Assembly: GCA_021372355.1 (NCBI GenBank)
Contig: JAJFUQ010000007.1
Span: 1 to 64,000, forward strand
Length of the DNA stretch: 64,000 bases
Origin: Nocardiaceae bacterium
Lineage (GTDB): Bacteria > Actinomycetota > Actinomycetes > Mycobacteriales > Mycobacteriaceae
Reading direction: 5' to 3'
Part shown: positions 36,389-46,141 of the stretch, in pieces
How the letters are laid out: every line of letters begins with the position of its first letter
Position numbering within the stretch: the first letter of the stretch is position 1
Position numbers and translations under genes: made by a program
The notes under the pieces: model-generated
The model's input: the letters and a program-made list of their open reading frames with translations, nothing else
What the model was told of the DNA's origin: nothing
The model's database searches: none

Positions 36389-37669
36389 ATGGCTAAGCAG
36401 CTTCGGAAGGTCGCCATCCTCGGCGGTAACCGCATTCCGTTCGCGCGCTCGAATGGTGCGTATTCGCACGCATCGAACCAGGACATGTTCACCGCGGCCC
36501 TCGACGGACTCGTCGCCCGCTTCGGGCTTCAGGGCGAAGAGGTCGGCCTCGTCGTCGGCGGCGCGGTGCTGAAGCACGCCCGCGACTTCAAGCTCATCCG
36601 TGAGTGCGTTCTCGGCTCGCCGCTGAGCCCGTACACCCAGGCCTACGACATCCAGAAGGCTTGTGGCACTGGACTTCAGGCAGCGATCAACGTTGCCGAC
36701 GCAATCGCCGCGGGCCGTGTCGAGTCGGGTATCGCCGGTGGTTCGGACACCACCTCGGATGCTCCGATCGCGCTCGGTGACAACACCCGTGAGGTTCTGC
36801 TCGGATTCAACCGTGCGAAGACGACCCTCGAGCGCCTCAAGCTCATCGGCCAGCTGCCGGCGAACCTCGGCCTGGACATCCCGGCCAACGAAGAGGTCCG
36901 CACCGGGCTGTCGATGGGTGAGCACGCCGCCATCACCGCGCAGGAGATGGGAATCACTCGCGAGGCGCAGGACGAGCTCGCTGCCGCCAGCCACGTCAAC
37001 ATGGCTGCCGCGTACGACCGTGGGTTCTTCAACGACCTCATCACGCCGTACTTGGGCCTGACCCGCGACGACAACCTGCGTCCGGGCAGCAACGTCGAGA
37101 AGCTCGCGACCCTCAAGCCGGTCTTCGGCCGCAACCTCGAGAACCCGACCATGACGGCCGGCAACTCGACTCCGCTGACCGACGGTGCGTCGACCGCGCT
37201 GCTCGCGTCGGAGGAGTGGGCCGCCAAGCACAACATCGAGCCGCTGGCCTACCTGGTCGACGGTGACTCGGCTGCCGTCGACTACGTGAACGGCCGCGAC
37301 GGCCTGCTCATGGCGCCGACCTACGCAGTGCCGAAGATGCTGGCCCGCAACGGCCTGACCCTCCAGGACTTCGACTTCTACGAGATTCACGAGGCATTCG
37401 CCTCGGTCGTTCTCGCGACCCTCAAGGCGTGGGAGAGCGACGAGTACTGCAAGGAGCGTCTGGGCCTCGACGGTGCACTCGGTTCGATCGACCGCAGCAA
37501 GCTCAACGTCAACGGTTCGTCGCTCGCCGCAGGACACCCGTTCGCTGCGACCGGTGGCCGCATCCTGGCTCAGACGGCCAAGATGCTGAAGGAGAACGGC
37601 GGCGGTCGCGCGCTCGTTTCGCTCTGCGAGGCCGGCGGTGGAGGCACCGTCGCGATCGTGGAGGCTTAA
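36389..37669 (+). CDS. fadA2: acetyl-CoA acetyltransferase (thiolase) FadA2
   Basis: Thiolase of 426 residues that cleaves 3-oxoacyl-CoA or condenses acetyl-CoA. The acylated Cys is in QKACGTGLQ (about residue 91), the catalytic His in AAGHPFAATGG (about 384), and the C-terminal SLCEAGGGGT (about 411) takes the place of the usual CxGGG, keeping the Cys. ATG 36389 follows GGGAGAA; an in-frame stretch upstream is antisense to fabG4 and is not part of the gene. An operator candidate precedes it. Confidence 0.92.
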   Translation: MAKQLRKVAILGGNRIPFARSNGAYSHASNQDMFTAALDGLVARFGLQGEEVGLVVGGAVLKHARDFKLIRECVLGSPLSPYTQAYDIQKACGTGLQAAINVADAIAAGRVESGIAGGSDTTSDAPIALGDNTREVLLGFNRAKTTLERLKLIGQLPANLGLDIPANEEVRTGLSMGEHAAITAQEMGITREAQDELAAASHVNMAAAYDRGFFNDLITPYLGLTRDDNLRPGSNVEKLATLKPVFGRNLENPTMTAGNSTPLTDGASTALLASEEWAAKHNIEPLAYLVDGDSAAVDYVNGRDGLLMAPTYAVPKMLARNGLTLQDFDFYEIHEAFASVVLATLKAWESDEYCKERLGLDGALGSIDRSKLNVNGSSLAAGHPFAATGGRILAQTAKMLKENGGGRALVSLCEAGGGGTVAIVEA

Positions 37670-37698
37670 GTCCCTAATTAGTGCCGGGTTGGCGCATT

Positions 37699-37795
37699 CG
37701 GTGTAACAGACACCTTCCGCCATCCGATACTTACGGTGACCCCGTGTTGCTGCCTGACCCCCGACCCGGCAGCCCCACGGGGTCATTCCAATTTT
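37699..37795 (+). ncRNA. F6-like small RNA candidate downstream of fadA2
   Basis: A small hairpin GGTGT-AACAG-ACACC (37700-37714) is followed by a long one: TGACCCCGTG (37737-37746) with CACGGGGTCA (37776-37785), extended inside by GCTGCC/GGCAGC, with a C-rich loop and then TTCCAATTTT. The 5' hairpin plus C-rich terminator hairpin, lying just after fadA2, matches the place and general shape of mycobacterial sRNA F6 (between Rv0243 and Rv0244c). It could instead be only the fadA2 terminator. No sequence comparison was possible. Confidence 0.45.
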
Positions 37796-37950
37796 GTGGA
37801 GCGGATTCCTCCATTCTTGATTGCTCTCCGAAAAATGCAGCCAACCCGTGACCTGTACCTGCCGTTTTGGTCCGCGATTGAGCAGCTCGCCCGACCTACG
37901 CTTGCGGTCAGCGAGTTGGGATCGGCATTGGAGGAACTCTGAGCGCGCGT

Positions 37951-39768
37951 GTGTTGCCGCCTGGAGGCGGTAGAGAAGCCATCGAGGAAATCACTGACGT
38001 CCTTCCTCCGTATACCGGTGGGGGATATTCGGACCCCAAACCGAAAATGCCACCGCCACCGCCGCGGCGCATCATTCCGGAGATCAAGGTCCCGATTCCG
38101 CGCCCGTCACGCGTCGCGATGATCACCGCGGGTGCGTTCGTCGCAGCGGGTGCTCTTTACTCGCTCGACCTGGCGCTGACCACCGGCGAGATACCTCGTG
38201 GAGTGGAAGTCGCCGGAATCGATGTCGGTGGGCTCGACGCGCAGCAGGTCGACGCTGTTCTCCGCCACGACCTCGACCGCAAGCTCGAGGAATCGCACAA
38301 GATCATCGCGGGTGAAGTCGACACGAACTTCGTCCCCTCGCGGGCCGGTCTCGGCGTCAACTACGAACTCACGATCGCCGGCTTGCCGAAGCAGTCATGG
38401 AACCCGATCACGCGCTTCGCGTCGTACTTCACGACGACCGAGGGCAACCTCGTCACCACGGTCAACGAGTCCAAGCTCAACAAGGCGATGGACAAGATCA
38501 AGGGTGTCGCGCAGCGTGACAAGGTCGAAGGGTCGGTCCGCATCAAGGACGGACGCGTCGTGCCGATCTACCCGCTGAACGGTCAGAACCTCGAAGAGGA
38601 CCAGGCGCGGACCGCGCTGATCGACGGTTGGGCCGAGGACGCACCGATTCGACTGCCCGTCCACGTCGACCCCACCGGAGTCACGCAGGACGCGGTGAAC
38701 TTCGCCATCAACGGCATCGCGAACCCGGCCGCGACCTCGGACGTCTCGTTCAAGGGCAAGGACGGCGAGAAGGCCACGCTCGAGAAGAGCGACATCGGAA
38801 GCGTGTTGCGGTTCGAGCCGGACGGTGGCGGCGGTCTCAAGCCCGTCTACGACTACGACGCGGCAGTCAAGATCCTGGCGCCGCAACTCGCCAGCACTGA
38901 CGTCCAGGCCACCGAGGCGACCTTCATCTCCACGGGAAGTGGTGTGCAGGTCACGAAGTCGGCCGAGGGCGAGATCGTCGACTGGCCCAAGACCCTCGAC
39001 CAGCTGCCGGACCTCTTGCAGCAGACGATCGGCACGCGTGAGGCCGACGCCATCTACAAGAAGGTTCAGCCGAAACTGACTCAGCAGCAGGCCAACGACC
39101 TGGGTATTCGCGAGGTCATCGGAGAGTTCAATATCGGCAAGCTGGACTGGTGGTCGGGTGTCAACATCCGTACCGCGGGAAGCCTGCTCAACGGCACGGT
39201 CATCAAGCCGGGCTAGACGTTCTCGTTCAACGACGTGACCGGTCCACGGACTGCCGACGAAGGCTATGCGGCAGCGCCGATGATCGTCGACGGTCGACCG
39301 AGCAAGGCCGCCGGCGGTGGCGTCAGCTTCCTGGCAGGGGCGATCTACAACGCGGCATTCGAGTCGGGTCTGCAGATCACCGAGCGTCGCAACGCACCGT
39401 ACTACGACGGGATGATGCCGGTCGGTATGGATGCGTGGGTCGACGGAGCAGGTGCAGATCTGAAGATCAAGAACAACTCCAAGCATGGCGTGATGATCGA
39501 GGTGTACGCAACGACCTCGAAGGTCAGCGTCAAGCTGTGGGGCACGAAGACGGTTGACGTCGACCTCGAGACCAGCGACCGTCACGACATCACCTATGCG
39601 CAGTTCAAGCAGATCCCGAGGGGCCCGACGTGTGTGTGGTCGGACGGCGCCGAGGGCTTCACCGTGACCGCAACGCGAGTGATCACCGATGCCGACACCG
39701 GCAAGGAGATCGCGCGGGAGAAGACCGACGTGAAGTACGGCCCCAAGCCGAAGATCGCGTGCGTCTGA
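37951..39768 (+). pseudogene. VanW / YoaR-like cell-wall protein interrupted by an in-frame TAG
   Basis: One frame runs from GTG 37951 to 39768 but has a single amber codon at 39214-39216. The first part (421 residues) has a Pro-rich N-terminus, one membrane helix (about residues 50-70) and two YoaR/PF12229-like peptidoglycan-binding repeats (each opening with GVEVAGIDVGGLD or similar). It ends ...NGTVIKPG, exactly where VanW domains continue with E-TFSFND. After the stop the same frame continues TFSFNDVTGPRTADEGYAA and GGGVSF, the VanW core, to the end. GAG to TAG, a one-base change, explains it. Sequencing error, recent nonsense mutation or readthrough cannot be told apart. GGAGGAA lies 14 bp before the GTG. 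Confidence 0.75.
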
Positions 39769-39776
39769 TCGAGCCG

Positions 39777-40754
39777 ATGAAGAACGGCGGCACCCGTTGG
39801 GTGTCGCCGTTCTTTGTGCGCGGGCTGGTGCGCCTCGGGAGTTGGCTCGCGGTCGGCGCGGGAGCCGCGGGGATTGCACTGCATTTCGTTCGACTGCAGA
39901 ACAAACTGGTCATTGTTCTGGCGTCCGGCGTTCCGCTGTTGGTCCTGGCGGGAGTGATCGGGTTCGTCGGCCTGGTCTTGCTGAGGCGCGGTCGAGAAGC
40001 GATCGTTGCGGGCGTGGTTGCGCTCATCGGAATCGGCACACAGCTTCCGTTGTTCCTCGCGTCCGACGTTCCCGACCATGGGATTCGCGTCACCGTCATG
40101 CAGGCGAACGTTCTGTTCGATGGCGCTGACCCGAACGCATTCGTCCGTCAGGTTCGCGACCACCACGTCGAGATCCTCACGGTCGACGAGCTGACCCCGG
40201 GTGCCGCCGAGGCGTTCGCGGAGGCCGGCCTCGGGGAAGTCCTGCCTTATCGCTATATCGAGCCCGCGACCTTTGCGACCGGCACTGGGATCTACAGCAG
40301 ATTCCCCTTGTCGGACTTGGTTTCGCACAGCGGTTACTTGATGAATCAGCTGTCGGCCAGCGTCGATGTTCCACGTTTGGGTCCCGTGACAGTGCACGCC
40401 TTGCACCCGGTTCAGCCGTTGTATGGATCGCAGGATTGGGTCTCCGAGCTGAATCGTCTACGCGGGATTCTCGACAGCACCAATCCGGGTCGGCCCGCTA
40501 TCGCCGGTGGCGACTTCAACGCGACATTCGATCACGCGCAGTTCCGGGCGCTGCTCGGTCGGTTCGAGGACGCGACAGATCAGGCCGGCGCCGGCTATCT
40601 CCTGACATATCCGACCGATAAGTGGACTGGGCCGGCAGTGGGGCTCGACCACGTCCTCGTGTCGGGTGGTGTGGCAACGGATATCCGGACCGTCGACGTG
40701 AAAGGTTCGGATCACCGAGCGCTGGTCGCGAAGGTGACCTTCACTCGGAGCTAG
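39777..40754 (+). CDS. membrane-anchored endonuclease/exonuclease/phosphatase family protein
   Basis: A 325-residue protein with three N-terminal membrane segments (about residues 12-90) and an extracytoplasmic EEP (exonuclease-endonuclease-phosphatase) domain. Family motifs in order: VTVMQANVLFDGADP (Asn), TVDELTP (Glu position), GIYSRFPL, GGDFNATFDH (Asp-Asn) and the end motif GSDHRALVAKV (Asp-His). It should be a metal-dependent phosphoesterase on the outer face; the substrate is unknown. ATG 39777 lies next to a hairpin that covers 39780-39814, so the in-frame GTG 39816 may be the true start. It overlaps the convergent hydrolase gene by 4 bp. Confidence 0.8.
   Translation: MKNGGTRWVSPFFVRGLVRLGSWLAVGAGAAGIALHFVRLQNKLVIVLASGVPLLVLAGVIGFVGLVLLRRGREAIVAGVVALIGIGTQLPLFLASDVPDHGIRVTVMQANVLFDGADPNAFVRQVRDHHVEILTVDELTPGAAEAFAEAGLGEVLPYRYIEPATFATGTGIYSRFPLSDLVSHSGYLMNQLSASVDVPRLGPVTVHALHPVQPLYGSQDWVSELNRLRGILDSTNPGRPAIAGGDFNATFDHAQFRALLGRFEDATDQAGAGYLLTYPTDKWTGPAVGLDHVLVSGGVATDIRTVDVKGSDHRALVAKVTFTRS
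39780..39814 (+). terminator. terminator after the VanW frame, overlapping the next start
   Basis: AAGAACGGCG-g-CACCC pairs with GGGTG-t-CGCCGTTCTT (15 bp plus one mismatch) around GTT and is followed by TG. It begins 11 bp after the VanW frame ends and covers the first codons of the EEP gene as drawn. Confidence 0.65.
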
Positions 40755-41536
40755 CCCGCGCGGGCAACGGCTGCGGCAATCACCGCGGCAATCTGATCCG
40801 GAACCTCATTCGGCAGCAGGAACACCGACCCGGGAATCGTGACGAGCGTGATGTGCGGTGCTGCTTCGAGTGTGTGACGCTCCGCGTCGGTGAGGCCACC
40901 GTCGCTGTTCTTCTCCGCGTGTACGACCCAGGCGGGTACACCTGTGGCGACGAGGCGACCCGCCGGGTCGTCGCTCTCGAGATAGTCCAGGTAGGCCGCG
41001 CAGATCCGCGTGATGTCCCGGGCGCGGTTCGCTCGCGCGTCCGCGCGCAGTTTCTGCGCGTGGCCGGCCTCGATGTTCGCCGTCCGGATGATGAGCTCGG
41101 TTGCCCACATGAGCGCTCTCATGGGGAATGGTCCGATCCGCTGAGACAACCGCACGATGCGCCGGAAGAACACGGATTCATCCGGTGTCGTGAGGCTGAT
41201 GCCGAGCAGAACGGTCGGGCCGGCGAACTGTCCGGAAAGCACCATCTCCAACGCCACCGACGCGCCATGGGAGAACCCGACCAGCACGTCGCAACCGTGG
41301 GCCCGCGCGAACGCTGCGGCTTCCGTGGCCATCGCGGGAATCGTGTGATTGTCCGGACCCAGCGGTGCGCCCGCGTTGCCGGGCAGCGTCGTGGCGACGA
41401 GCCGAACAGCGCTCAACGTTGGTTCCGCCATGACGAGTTCGTACGACCGAGCCGCGCATGAACCGCCCGGAAGCAGCAATGCGGCGTGCGGCGCATGAGG
41501 TGGACCGGATTCCAGGAAATCCCATTTCGGAGGCAT
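40751..41536 (-). CDS. alpha/beta hydrolase, catalytic His apparently lost
   Basis: A 261-residue alpha/beta hydrolase. The oxyanion-side ALLLPGGSCAARSYE and the nucleophile elbow VGFSHGASVALEM (Ser about residue 94) are clear. Near the C-terminus the usual PG-x-H-F-LL-E-P segment reads IPGSVFLLPNEVPDQ, with Val-Phe where the catalytic His is expected, so the triad may be incomplete. Start ATG 41536 is well supported by AAGGAG upstream; the extra 45 residues of the longer frame are not needed. Divergent from the lipoprotein gene. Substrate unknown. Confidence 0.8.
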   Translation of the reverse strand: MPPKWDFLESGPPHAPHAALLLPGGSCAARSYELVMAEPTLSAVRLVATTLPGNAGAPLGPDNHTIPAMATEAAAFARAHGCDVLVGFSHGASVALEMVLSGQFAGPTVLLGISLTTPDESVFFRRIVRLSQRIGPFPMRALMWATELIIRTANIEAGHAQKLRADARANRARDITRICAAYLDYLESDDPAGRLVATGVPAWVVHAEKNSDGGLTDAERHTLEAAPHITLVTIPGSVFLLPNEVPDQIAAVIAAAVARAG

Positions 41537-41693
41537 GTTTGCTCCTTGAACAGCTGTGACCATCATCGCACCGTCAGGCGAACCTGAGAATCGTCTCGGG
41601 TGGGCATGCTCCACCCCTAGGAGTCCTATCTGGTCTCTGTCACGCGGCCGCACCATTGACTCGTAAGACAATCACTAGGCCGAGAGGGACATC

Positions 41694-42338
41694 ATGTCGG
41701 TCAACCGTAAGGGCACCAAAGCCTTCGCTCTCATGATCAGCGCAGCAACGAGCATGCTGGTCATCGGGTGCTCGAGTTCGACCGACGATGGTCCTACGAT
41801 GCCGACGACGCACGCTTCGGTGTCAAAGACTTCTGCGACCACGACCACGACCAAGAGTTCGGACGGGGACAACCCGTTCGGCTTCTCGATGCCGAGCGAC
41901 TTCAATTCGCCGCCGGACGGAAACAACGATTCGAACAGCGGAAACGACGATTCGGACAACGGCTCCGGTGGCTCCGATAGCGGGCCCACCTTGGAGGCCG
42001 CGACCGGCGCCTACCCCGGGGATTGGAAGGGTGGGGGACGGACGATGACCCTGAGCCCCGACGGCAACGGCACGATGAAGCTGGACGACTCGGAGTACGT
42101 CATCGCCTGGGCCCCCGAAGGTGCCGGCATCACGGTCACCATCAAGTCGATCACCGTCAACAAGGACGGGTCGGAAAAGGTCGGCAAGATCTGGCACGGC
42201 GCACTCCAGAAGGACCCCGACAGCAGCAAGACCGTCCTGCACTTAGCGGACAAGGCATCGGACCTGAAGGAGATGTTCAGCGGGATGTTCTGGTGCAACA
42301 ACGCCGACGACAGCTTCTTATGCGGCGGCGGCGAGTGA
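41694..42338 (+). CDS. lipoprotein with Ser/Thr/Asp-rich linker
   Basis: A 214-residue secreted lipoprotein. Signal: MSVNRKGTKAF, hydrophobic core and lipobox LVIGC (Cys about residue 26). Residues 30-100 are a flexible linker of Ser, Thr, Asp and Gly, and residues 105-205 form a small domain with AYPGDWKGGGRTMTLSPDG and GNGTMKLDD, rich in beta strands, ending with a Cys pair. ATG 41694 has GAGAGGGA upstream. Such lipoproteins are common in mycolate actinobacteria; the domain is not one I can name. A terminator follows. Confidence 0.75.
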   Translation: MSVNRKGTKAFALMISAATSMLVIGCSSSTDDGPTMPTTHASVSKTSATTTTTKSSDGDNPFGFSMPSDFNSPPDGNNDSNSGNDDSDNGSGGSDSGPTLEAATGAYPGDWKGGGRTMTLSPDGNGTMKLDDSEYVIAWAPEGAGITVTIKSITVNKDGSEKVGKIWHGALQKDPDSSKTVLHLADKASDLKEMFSGMFWCNNADDSFLCGGGE

Positions 42339-42362
42339 CCGTCTGACGCACTGAGCGACCCC

Positions 42363-42394
42363 AAAACCTGGCCCCCGAACGGGGGCCAGGTTTT
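42363..42394 (+). terminator. terminator after the lipoprotein gene
   Basis: Perfect 14-bp stem AAAACCTGGCCCCC with its complement around a GAAC loop; the right arm ends in TTTT. Classical intrinsic terminator. Confidence 0.9.
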
Positions 42395-42528
42395 GCTGTT
42401 TTCGCAGGTAAATGGCCTGAAAAGGGGTGAGAATGCGAGCCCTAGGGTGGCTTCTTGTGGTGCCCGTCACACCGGACATTTGAGGGAGGCAGCGGAGTGC
42501 TCGGCCGCTGCATCTTGTAGGAGTCCTG

Positions 42529-44151
42529 ATGACTGACACCCTGGCGTTCGACACCCCCGTCCTGCCGTTCGACGTCCCCAACCTTCCCGTCACGCAAGGA
42601 ACGCCGGAGAGACGGCGACAACGCGGACGCAGATCGCGACTGGTGGTCGGCTTGATCAGCATTTCGACTCTGGTCGGTTCCGGGATTCTGAGTCACCAGC
42701 TCCAGACGCCGGCCGGCCCACTGGACAAGTTCTACAACCAGTCGATCCAGTGGGGTTCCTGTCACGGCTTCGAGATGGGTGGCGAACCGCTCAACCACGG
42801 ACTGCAATGCGCCCGGGTCACGGTCCCGCTCGATTACTCGAAGCCCGATGGTGCAACCGCCTCGATCGCGATTTCCAGATCCCGCGCGACCGGCCAGAAG
42901 ATCGGCTCGATCCTGGTGAACCCCGGCGGGCCAGGCGCATCGGGCCTGTCGATGCCCACGCAGGCCGGCTATCAGTCGACGCTCGGCGAAAACTTCGACA
43001 TCATCGGCTTTGACCCGCGCGGAATCGGTGCCTCGACCCCCGCAGTCAAGTGCACGACCGCCGCCGAGATCGACGCCAATCGTCAGAGCGACGGTTACGA
43101 CAACACCCCCAGCGGTATCAAGGCGCAGGAGGCTAGCACCAAGGAATGGGTTTCCCAGTGCGTGAAGCGGTCCGGGCTGAATCTTCTCGCGCACGTCGGC
43201 ACGCGCGAGGTCGCGATGGACATGGACGTCATCCGCGCTGTGCTCGGCGACAGCAAACTGACCTACCTCGGCTATTCGTACGGCACCCGACTGGGAGCGA
43301 CGTACGCGGAACTGTTCCCGGACAAGGTTCGAGCGATGGTTCTTGATGGTGCTCTCGACCCTCGGCAGAACAGCTCGGACGAATGGGTCAAGCAGATGCA
43401 GGGATTCCAGAAGGCCTTCGACGACTACGCCAGGTCCTGCACGCAGTATTCGGCGTGCCCACTCGGTCAGGATCCGGACGTGGCTGTGGCGGTCTACCGC
43501 TCGCTGGTCGAGCCGCTGCACGGGAATCCGGCGGAGACCAAGGATGGACGCGGCCTCAGCTATGGAGATGCCCAGACGGCGGCGATCCAGGCGCTCTATT
43601 CACCGGCGTTGTGGGATTACCTCACGCAGGGGCTGATCGAACTCAAGCAGGGCAGCGGTAATACGTTGCAGCTCATCGCCGACCTTTACTACGAACGCCG
43701 CGCGGACGGTAGCTACGCCAACGACATGGATGCTCGTTCGGCCGTTCGATGCGTCGACGACCCCGCGGTCACAGACCGGGAGACACTCGGCAAGCTCGAC
43801 ACCCAACGGCGTCAGGCGGCGCCGTTCCTGGACGACGGGCGCGGCACCGGTCTCGCCGCACTGGACGCGTGCGCATTCTGGCCCGTTCCGCCGACCTCGA
43901 AGCCACATGACCTCACAACGAACGGCATGCCCAAGATCGTGGTCGTCTCGACCACGCACGACCCGGCAACGCCGTACCAGGCTGGCGTCGACCTCGCTCG
44001 CCAACTCCGCGCCTCGCTGCTCACCTACGAGGGCACTCAGCATGGAGCGTTCCTGAACTCCGGCAAGTGCATCGACGATGCCGTCATCGCCTATCTGCGC
44101 GACCTCAGGGATCCCGGCAACCTGACGTGCGCGACGGCTGCCAAGTCCTGA
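42529..44151 (+). CDS. secreted/membrane alpha/beta-hydrolase (Hip1/CaeA-type peptidase family)
   Basis: A 540-residue alpha/beta hydrolase of the tripeptidyl-aminopeptidase-like group (with the TAP-like C-terminal domain) to which mycobacterial Hip1 belongs. An Arg-rich stretch and a membrane helix (about residues 37-58) anchor it outside. Motifs: oxyanion NPGGPGASG (about residue 134), FDPRGIGAS, nucleophile GYSYGTRLG (Ser about 249), Asp in STTHDPATPY (about 479) and His in EGTQHGAFL (about 504). The Ser-Asp-His triad is complete. ATG 42529 has AGGAG upstream. The substrate, peptide or ester, is unknown. Confidence 0.85.
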   Translation: MTDTLAFDTPVLPFDVPNLPVTQGTPERRRQRGRRSRLVVGLISISTLVGSGILSHQLQTPAGPLDKFYNQSIQWGSCHGFEMGGEPLNHGLQCARVTVPLDYSKPDGATASIAISRSRATGQKIGSILVNPGGPGASGLSMPTQAGYQSTLGENFDIIGFDPRGIGASTPAVKCTTAAEIDANRQSDGYDNTPSGIKAQEASTKEWVSQCVKRSGLNLLAHVGTREVAMDMDVIRAVLGDSKLTYLGYSYGTRLGATYAELFPDKVRAMVLDGALDPRQNSSDEWVKQMQGFQKAFDDYARSCTQYSACPLGQDPDVAVAVYRSLVEPLHGNPAETKDGRGLSYGDAQTAAIQALYSPALWDYLTQGLIELKQGSGNTLQLIADLYYERRADGSYANDMDARSAVRCVDDPAVTDRETLGKLDTQRRQAAPFLDDGRGTGLAALDACAFWPVPPTSKPHDLTTNGMPKIVVVSTTHDPATPYQAGVDLARQLRASLLTYEGTQHGAFLNSGKCIDDAVIAYLRDLRDPGNLTCATAAKS

Positions 44152-44159
44152 CCGCAGAA

Positions 44160-44207
44160 ACACGACAAGGCTGGCTCCCGGAATTCCGGAAGCCAGCCTT
44201 GTCGTGT
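44160..44207. terminator. 48-bp palindrome between hydrolase and fadE5 genes
   Basis: Arms ACACGACAAGGCTGGCT and complement, with one mismatched pair (44177/44190) and a central CCGGAATTCCGG, form a nearly perfect palindrome without a loop. It lies 8 bp after the hydrolase stop and 6 bp after the fadE5 stop: a bidirectional terminator. Confidence 0.8.
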
Positions 44208-44213
44208 GACGTA

Positions 44214-46049
44214 TTAGAACGCGGCTTCGTCGAGCTCCATGATGTCGTTGTCCAGCGTGGCCAGGACGTTCTTGACACTGGTCAGCAGCGGCAGCGAGTT
44301 GCGAGCGAAGAACTGCGCAACCGCGACCTTGCCCTCGTAGAAGCTCTTGTCCGCGCCAGCAGCGCCGTTGTCGAGAGCAGCCAGCGAGACCTCGGCGTGG
44401 CGAAGCAGCTGCCAGCCGATGAGCAGGTCACCGACGGCCATCAGGAAGCGCACCGAACCGGTACCGATCTTGTACAGCTCGGCCGGGTTGTCCTTGGCGG
44501 CGAACATCGGTCCCATGAGCGAGCCGGCCATGGCCTGCACGTCCTCGAGAGCGGTCTTCAGCAGCGCACGCTCGTTCTTCAGGCGACCGTTGCCGGCCTC
44601 GCTGTCGATGAACTTCGTGATCTGGCCGGCGACGTGCGCGAGGGCGACACCGCGGTCCTTGGCGATCTTGCGGAAGAAGAAGTCCAAGGCCTGGATGGCC
44701 GTGGTGCCCTCGTAGAGCGAGTCGATCTTCGCGTCACGGATGTACTGCTCGATCGGGTAGTCCTGGAGGAAGCCCGAGCCACCGAGAGTCTGAAGCGACT
44801 CGGTGAGCTTCTCGTAGGCACGCTCGGAACCGACACCCTTGACGATGGGGAGAAGCAGGTCGTTCACGCGGAACGCCATGTCGTGGTCCGCACCCGAAGC
44901 GGCGAGAGCGGTGTCGTCGTTCTGGTGAGCGGCGGTGTAGAGGTAGATCGCGCGCAGACCCTCGGCGTACGCCTTCTGGGTCATGAGAGCGCGACGGACG
45001 TCCGGGTGGTGGGTGATGGTGACGCGCGGAGCGGTCTTGTCCATCATCTGGGTCATGTCCGAACCCTGGACGCGGCTCTTGGCGTACTCGAGCGCGTTGA
45101 GGTAACCGGTCGACAGGGTACCGATCGCCTTCGTGCCGACCATCATGCGAGCGTTCTCGATGACGTCGAACATCTGGGCAATACCGTTGTGAACCTCGCC
45201 GACGAGCCAGCCGACGGCCGGGGTGCCGTGCAGACCGAACGAAACCTCACACGTGGCCGAAGCCTTGAGGCCCATCTTGTGCTCGAGGCCGGTGACGAAA
45301 GCGCCGTTGCGCTCACCGAGGGTCTCGGTCTCGAAGTCGAAGTGGAACTTCGGCACGAAGAACAGCGATAGACCCTTGGTGCCCGGGCCAGCGCCCTCGG
45401 GGCGAGCGAGCACGAGGTGGAAGGTGTTCTCGAACAGGTCGTCAGCGTCGGCCGAGGTGATGAAGCGCTTCACGCCCTCGATGTGCCAGGTGCCATCGGC
45501 CTGCTGGACTGCCTTGGTGGTACCGGCGCCGACGTCCGAACCGGCGTCCGGCTCGGTGAGAACCATGGTGGCGCCCCAGCCGCGCTCAGCTGCGACCTCG
45601 GCCCACTTCTTCTGCTCGTCGGTTCCGTTGTGGTGGAAGATCTGGGCGAAGCTGGCGCCAGCGGCGTACATGATGATCGCCGGGTTCGAGCCGAGGCCCA
45701 TTTCCTGCAGGGCCCAGGTGACGGCGCGAGGTGCCGGCATACCGCCGAGCTCCTCCAGCAGACCGACACGGTCCCAGCCGCCATCGGCATAGGCGCGGTA
45801 CGACTTCTTGAAGCCTTCGGGGATCGAAACCGTGTGGGTCGACGGGTCGAAAGTCGGGGGGTTGCGGTCGGTGTCGGCGAACGACTCGGCCATCGGACCC
45901 TCGGCGACCTTGCTGAATTCCTTCAGCATCTCGCGCACAGTGTCTTCGTCGAGATCGCCGTAACCGCCGGCAGCGAGAACGTCACCAATACCAAGGACCT
46001 CGAACAGGTTGAATTCGATGTCGCGAACGTTGGACTTGTAGTGGCTCAT
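44214..46049 (-). CDS. fadE5: acyl-CoA dehydrogenase FadE5
   Basis: FAD-dependent acyl-CoA dehydrogenase, first step of beta-oxidation, of the long two-part (611 residue) FadE5 type. The N-terminus [20 protein letters not shown] is typical. FAD/substrate segments include [14 protein letters not shown] and RFITSADAD, and the catalytic base is the Glu of [11 protein letters not shown] (about residue 448). A C-terminal extra helical domain follows. ATG 46049 is chosen because the longer frame adds 39 unrelated residues. An operator candidate lies 93 bp upstream, the same distance as at fabG4, which suggests joint control. Confidence 0.93.
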   Translation of the reverse strand: MSHYKSNVRDIEFNLFEVLGIGDVLAAGGYGDLDEDTVREMLKEFSKVAEGPMAESFADTDRNPPTFDPSTHTVSIPEGFKKSYRAYADGGWDRVGLLEELGGMPAPRAVTWALQEMGLGSNPAIIMYAAGASFAQIFHHNGTDEQKKWAEVAAERGWGATMVLTEPDAGSDVGAGTTKAVQQADGTWHIEGVKRFITSADADDLFENTFHLVLARPEGAGPGTKGLSLFFVPKFHFDFETETLGERNGAFVTGLEHKMGLKASATCEVSFGLHGTPAVGWLVGEVHNGIAQMFDVIENARMMVGTKAIGTLSTGYLNALEYAKSRVQGSDMTQMMDKTAPRVTITHHPDVRRALMTQKAYAEGLRAIYLYTAAHQNDDTALAASGADHDMAFRVNDLLLPIVKGVGSERAYEKLTESLQTLGGSGFLQDYPIEQYIRDAKIDSLYEGTTAIQALDFFFRKIAKDRGVALAHVAGQITKFIDSEAGNGRLKNERALLKTALEDVQAMAGSLMGPMFAAKDNPAELYKIGTGSVRFLMAVGDLLIGWQLLRHAEVSLAALDNGAAGADKSFYEGKVAVAQFFARNSLPLLTSVKNVLATLDNDIMELDEAAF

Positions 46050-46141
46050 CTTGAGACCCGTATTCCTTTGCTCTTCGTTGAGCTGGTGCGGACTAGCTTT
46101 CAGTTCCGCCCAGGGTGCTACCCACCGGTAACTTGGCGTCA

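Noticed and set aside
37736..37942. 68-codon plus-strand frame after fadA2
   Set aside because: Its first part is the long hairpin itself; Cys/Pro-rich start without a ribosome site.
38395..39879. 494-codon minus-strand frame opposite the VanW gene
   Set aside because: Shadow of the plus-strand frame; no motifs, although it happens to run through the amber codon.
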